Source of the DNA: Acinetobacter schindleri CIP 107287
Lineage (GTDB): Bacteria; Pseudomonadota; Gammaproteobacteria; Pseudomonadales; Moraxellaceae
Reading direction: 5' to 3'
NCBI RefSeq assembly: GCF_000368625.1
Contig: NZ_KB849576.1
Coordinates: 915,297 to 979,296 of the forward strand
DNA: 64,000 nt
The position numbers and the translations under genes were made by a program. Shown here piece after piece: positions 63,470 through 64,000 of the stretch. Every line of letters starts with the position of its first letter. The stretch's first letter is position 1. The notes beneath the pieces are model-generated. The model did not search any database and was not told the DNA's origin. It was given only the letters and a program-made list of their open reading frames with translations.

Positions 63470-64000
63470 ATGATAGATAAAAGTTCATTATCATTGAAAG
63501 AAGCACTCTCCCAGATCAAGGACGGTTCTACCATTATGATCGGTGGTTTCGGTACAGCGGGTCAGCCTGCTGAACTGATTGATGGTCTGATCGAATTGGG
63601 TATTAAAAACCTGATTATTGTCAACAATAATGCCGGTAATGGCGATTACGGTCTGGCGAAACTGCTTAAAGCGGGCGCTGTGCGTAAAATTATCTGTTCT
63701 TTCCCGCGTCAGTCTGATTCCTGGGTATTTGACGAACTCTATCGTGCAGGCAAGATCGAACTGGAACTGGTGCCGCAAGGTAATCTGGCTTGCCGTATTC
63801 AGGCGGCTGGTATGGGCTTAGGTCCAATCTATACCCCTACCGGTTTTGGTACTTTGCTGGCTGAAGGCAAACCGACCATGAACTATGAGGGTAAAGACTA
63901 CGTTTTAGAAAATCCAATTAAAGCTGACTTTGCTTTAATTAAGGCCCATCAGGGCGACCGTTGGGGCAATCTAGTGTACCGTAAATCTGCACGTAACTTC
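63470..64000 (+). CDS. catI: 3-oxoadipate CoA-transferase subunit A (3' end outside window)
   Basis: Open from the ATG at 63470 (AAGGACC upstream) to the window edge, 177 codons so far. It shows the CoA-transferase family I alpha signature: Ile-Gly-Gly-Phe-Gly, then Asn-Asn-Ala-Gly-Asn-Gly and the Gly-Thr-Leu-Leu-Ala-Glu-Gly-Lys stretch. It activates 3-oxoadipate with succinyl-CoA. By placement it belongs to the cat set (catI rather than pcaI). catJ should follow outside the window. Confidence 0.9.
   Translation, partial: MIDKSSLSLKEALSQIKDGSTIMIGGFGTAGQPAELIDGLIELGIKNLIIVNNNAGNGDYGLAKLLKAGAVRKIICSFPRQSDSWVFDELYRAGKIELELVPQGNLACRIQAAGMGLGPIYTPTGFGTLLAEGKPTMNYEGKDYVLENPIKADFALIKAHQGDRWGNLVYRKSARNF

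Noticed and set aside
63491..63778. 95-codon minus-strand frame opposite catI
   Set aside because: Shadow of the CoA-transferase gene, whose conserved motifs are plainly on the plus strand.

Overview
The window looks like an Acinetobacter chromosome, probably an environmental species. Signs of this are moderately AT-rich DNA, a DcaP-type porin with an N-terminal coiled coil, a two-domain mannitol-1-phosphate dehydrogenase/phosphatase (MtlD) of the A. baylyi type, a MoaC-MoaB fusion, and a CatM-controlled cat-ben cluster. I identified everything by reading the sequence; no database search was run.

Layout. 1-4.2 kb: the tail of a MarC-family membrane protein, an M48 lipoprotein protease, a P-II protein and an Fsr-like MFS exporter. 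4.3-10.5 kb (minus strand): a molybdenum block, moaA-moaD-moaE-moaCB-moeA-modA-modB-modC. 10.7-20.0 kb (minus): assimilatory nitrate/nitrite reduction, narK-nirB-(NirD/FAD fusion)-nasA-mobA, with divergent nasT-nasS genes at 20.4-22.0 kb. 22.1-24.2 kb: mtlD. 24.5-42.4 kb: a large guanidine-nitrogen region in three transcription units. 42.6-51.5 kb: a LysR regulator, a HAD phosphatase, a desaturase/ferredoxin-reductase pair, an acyl-CoA ligase and a MocR regulator. 51.5-64 kb: aromatic degradation, with a porin, BenK, CatM, then catB-catC-catA-benABCD-benE-catI running off the window.

The most interesting part is 24.5-42.4 kb. A guanidine-I (ykkC) riboswitch precedes two DUF1989 proteins (carboxyguanidine deiminase subunits) and a biotin-dependent carboxylase. 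An allophanate hydrolase operon carries two paralogous binding proteins and a NikR-like regulator that has lost most nickel ligands. A third unit encodes the ABC permease and ATPase, an SMR exporter, a 2-oxoglutarate/Fe(II) oxygenase, a zinc alcohol dehydrogenase and a cytoplasmic beta-propeller. My inference is that the oxygenase and dehydrogenase release guanidine from an imported alkyl-guanidine, and that the carboxylase pathway turns it into ammonium. An OLD-family nuclease and a Phd-like antitoxin are lodged between two of these units.

Five sigma-54 type -24/-12 elements lie upstream of the moa, narK, ABC/oxygenase, allophanate hydrolase and riboswitch-carboxylase operons. They suggest that nitrogen limitation controls cofactor synthesis, nitrate use and guanidine use together. 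The narK leader also carries two hairpins with hexanucleotide loops of the kind bound by ANTAR proteins such as NasT.
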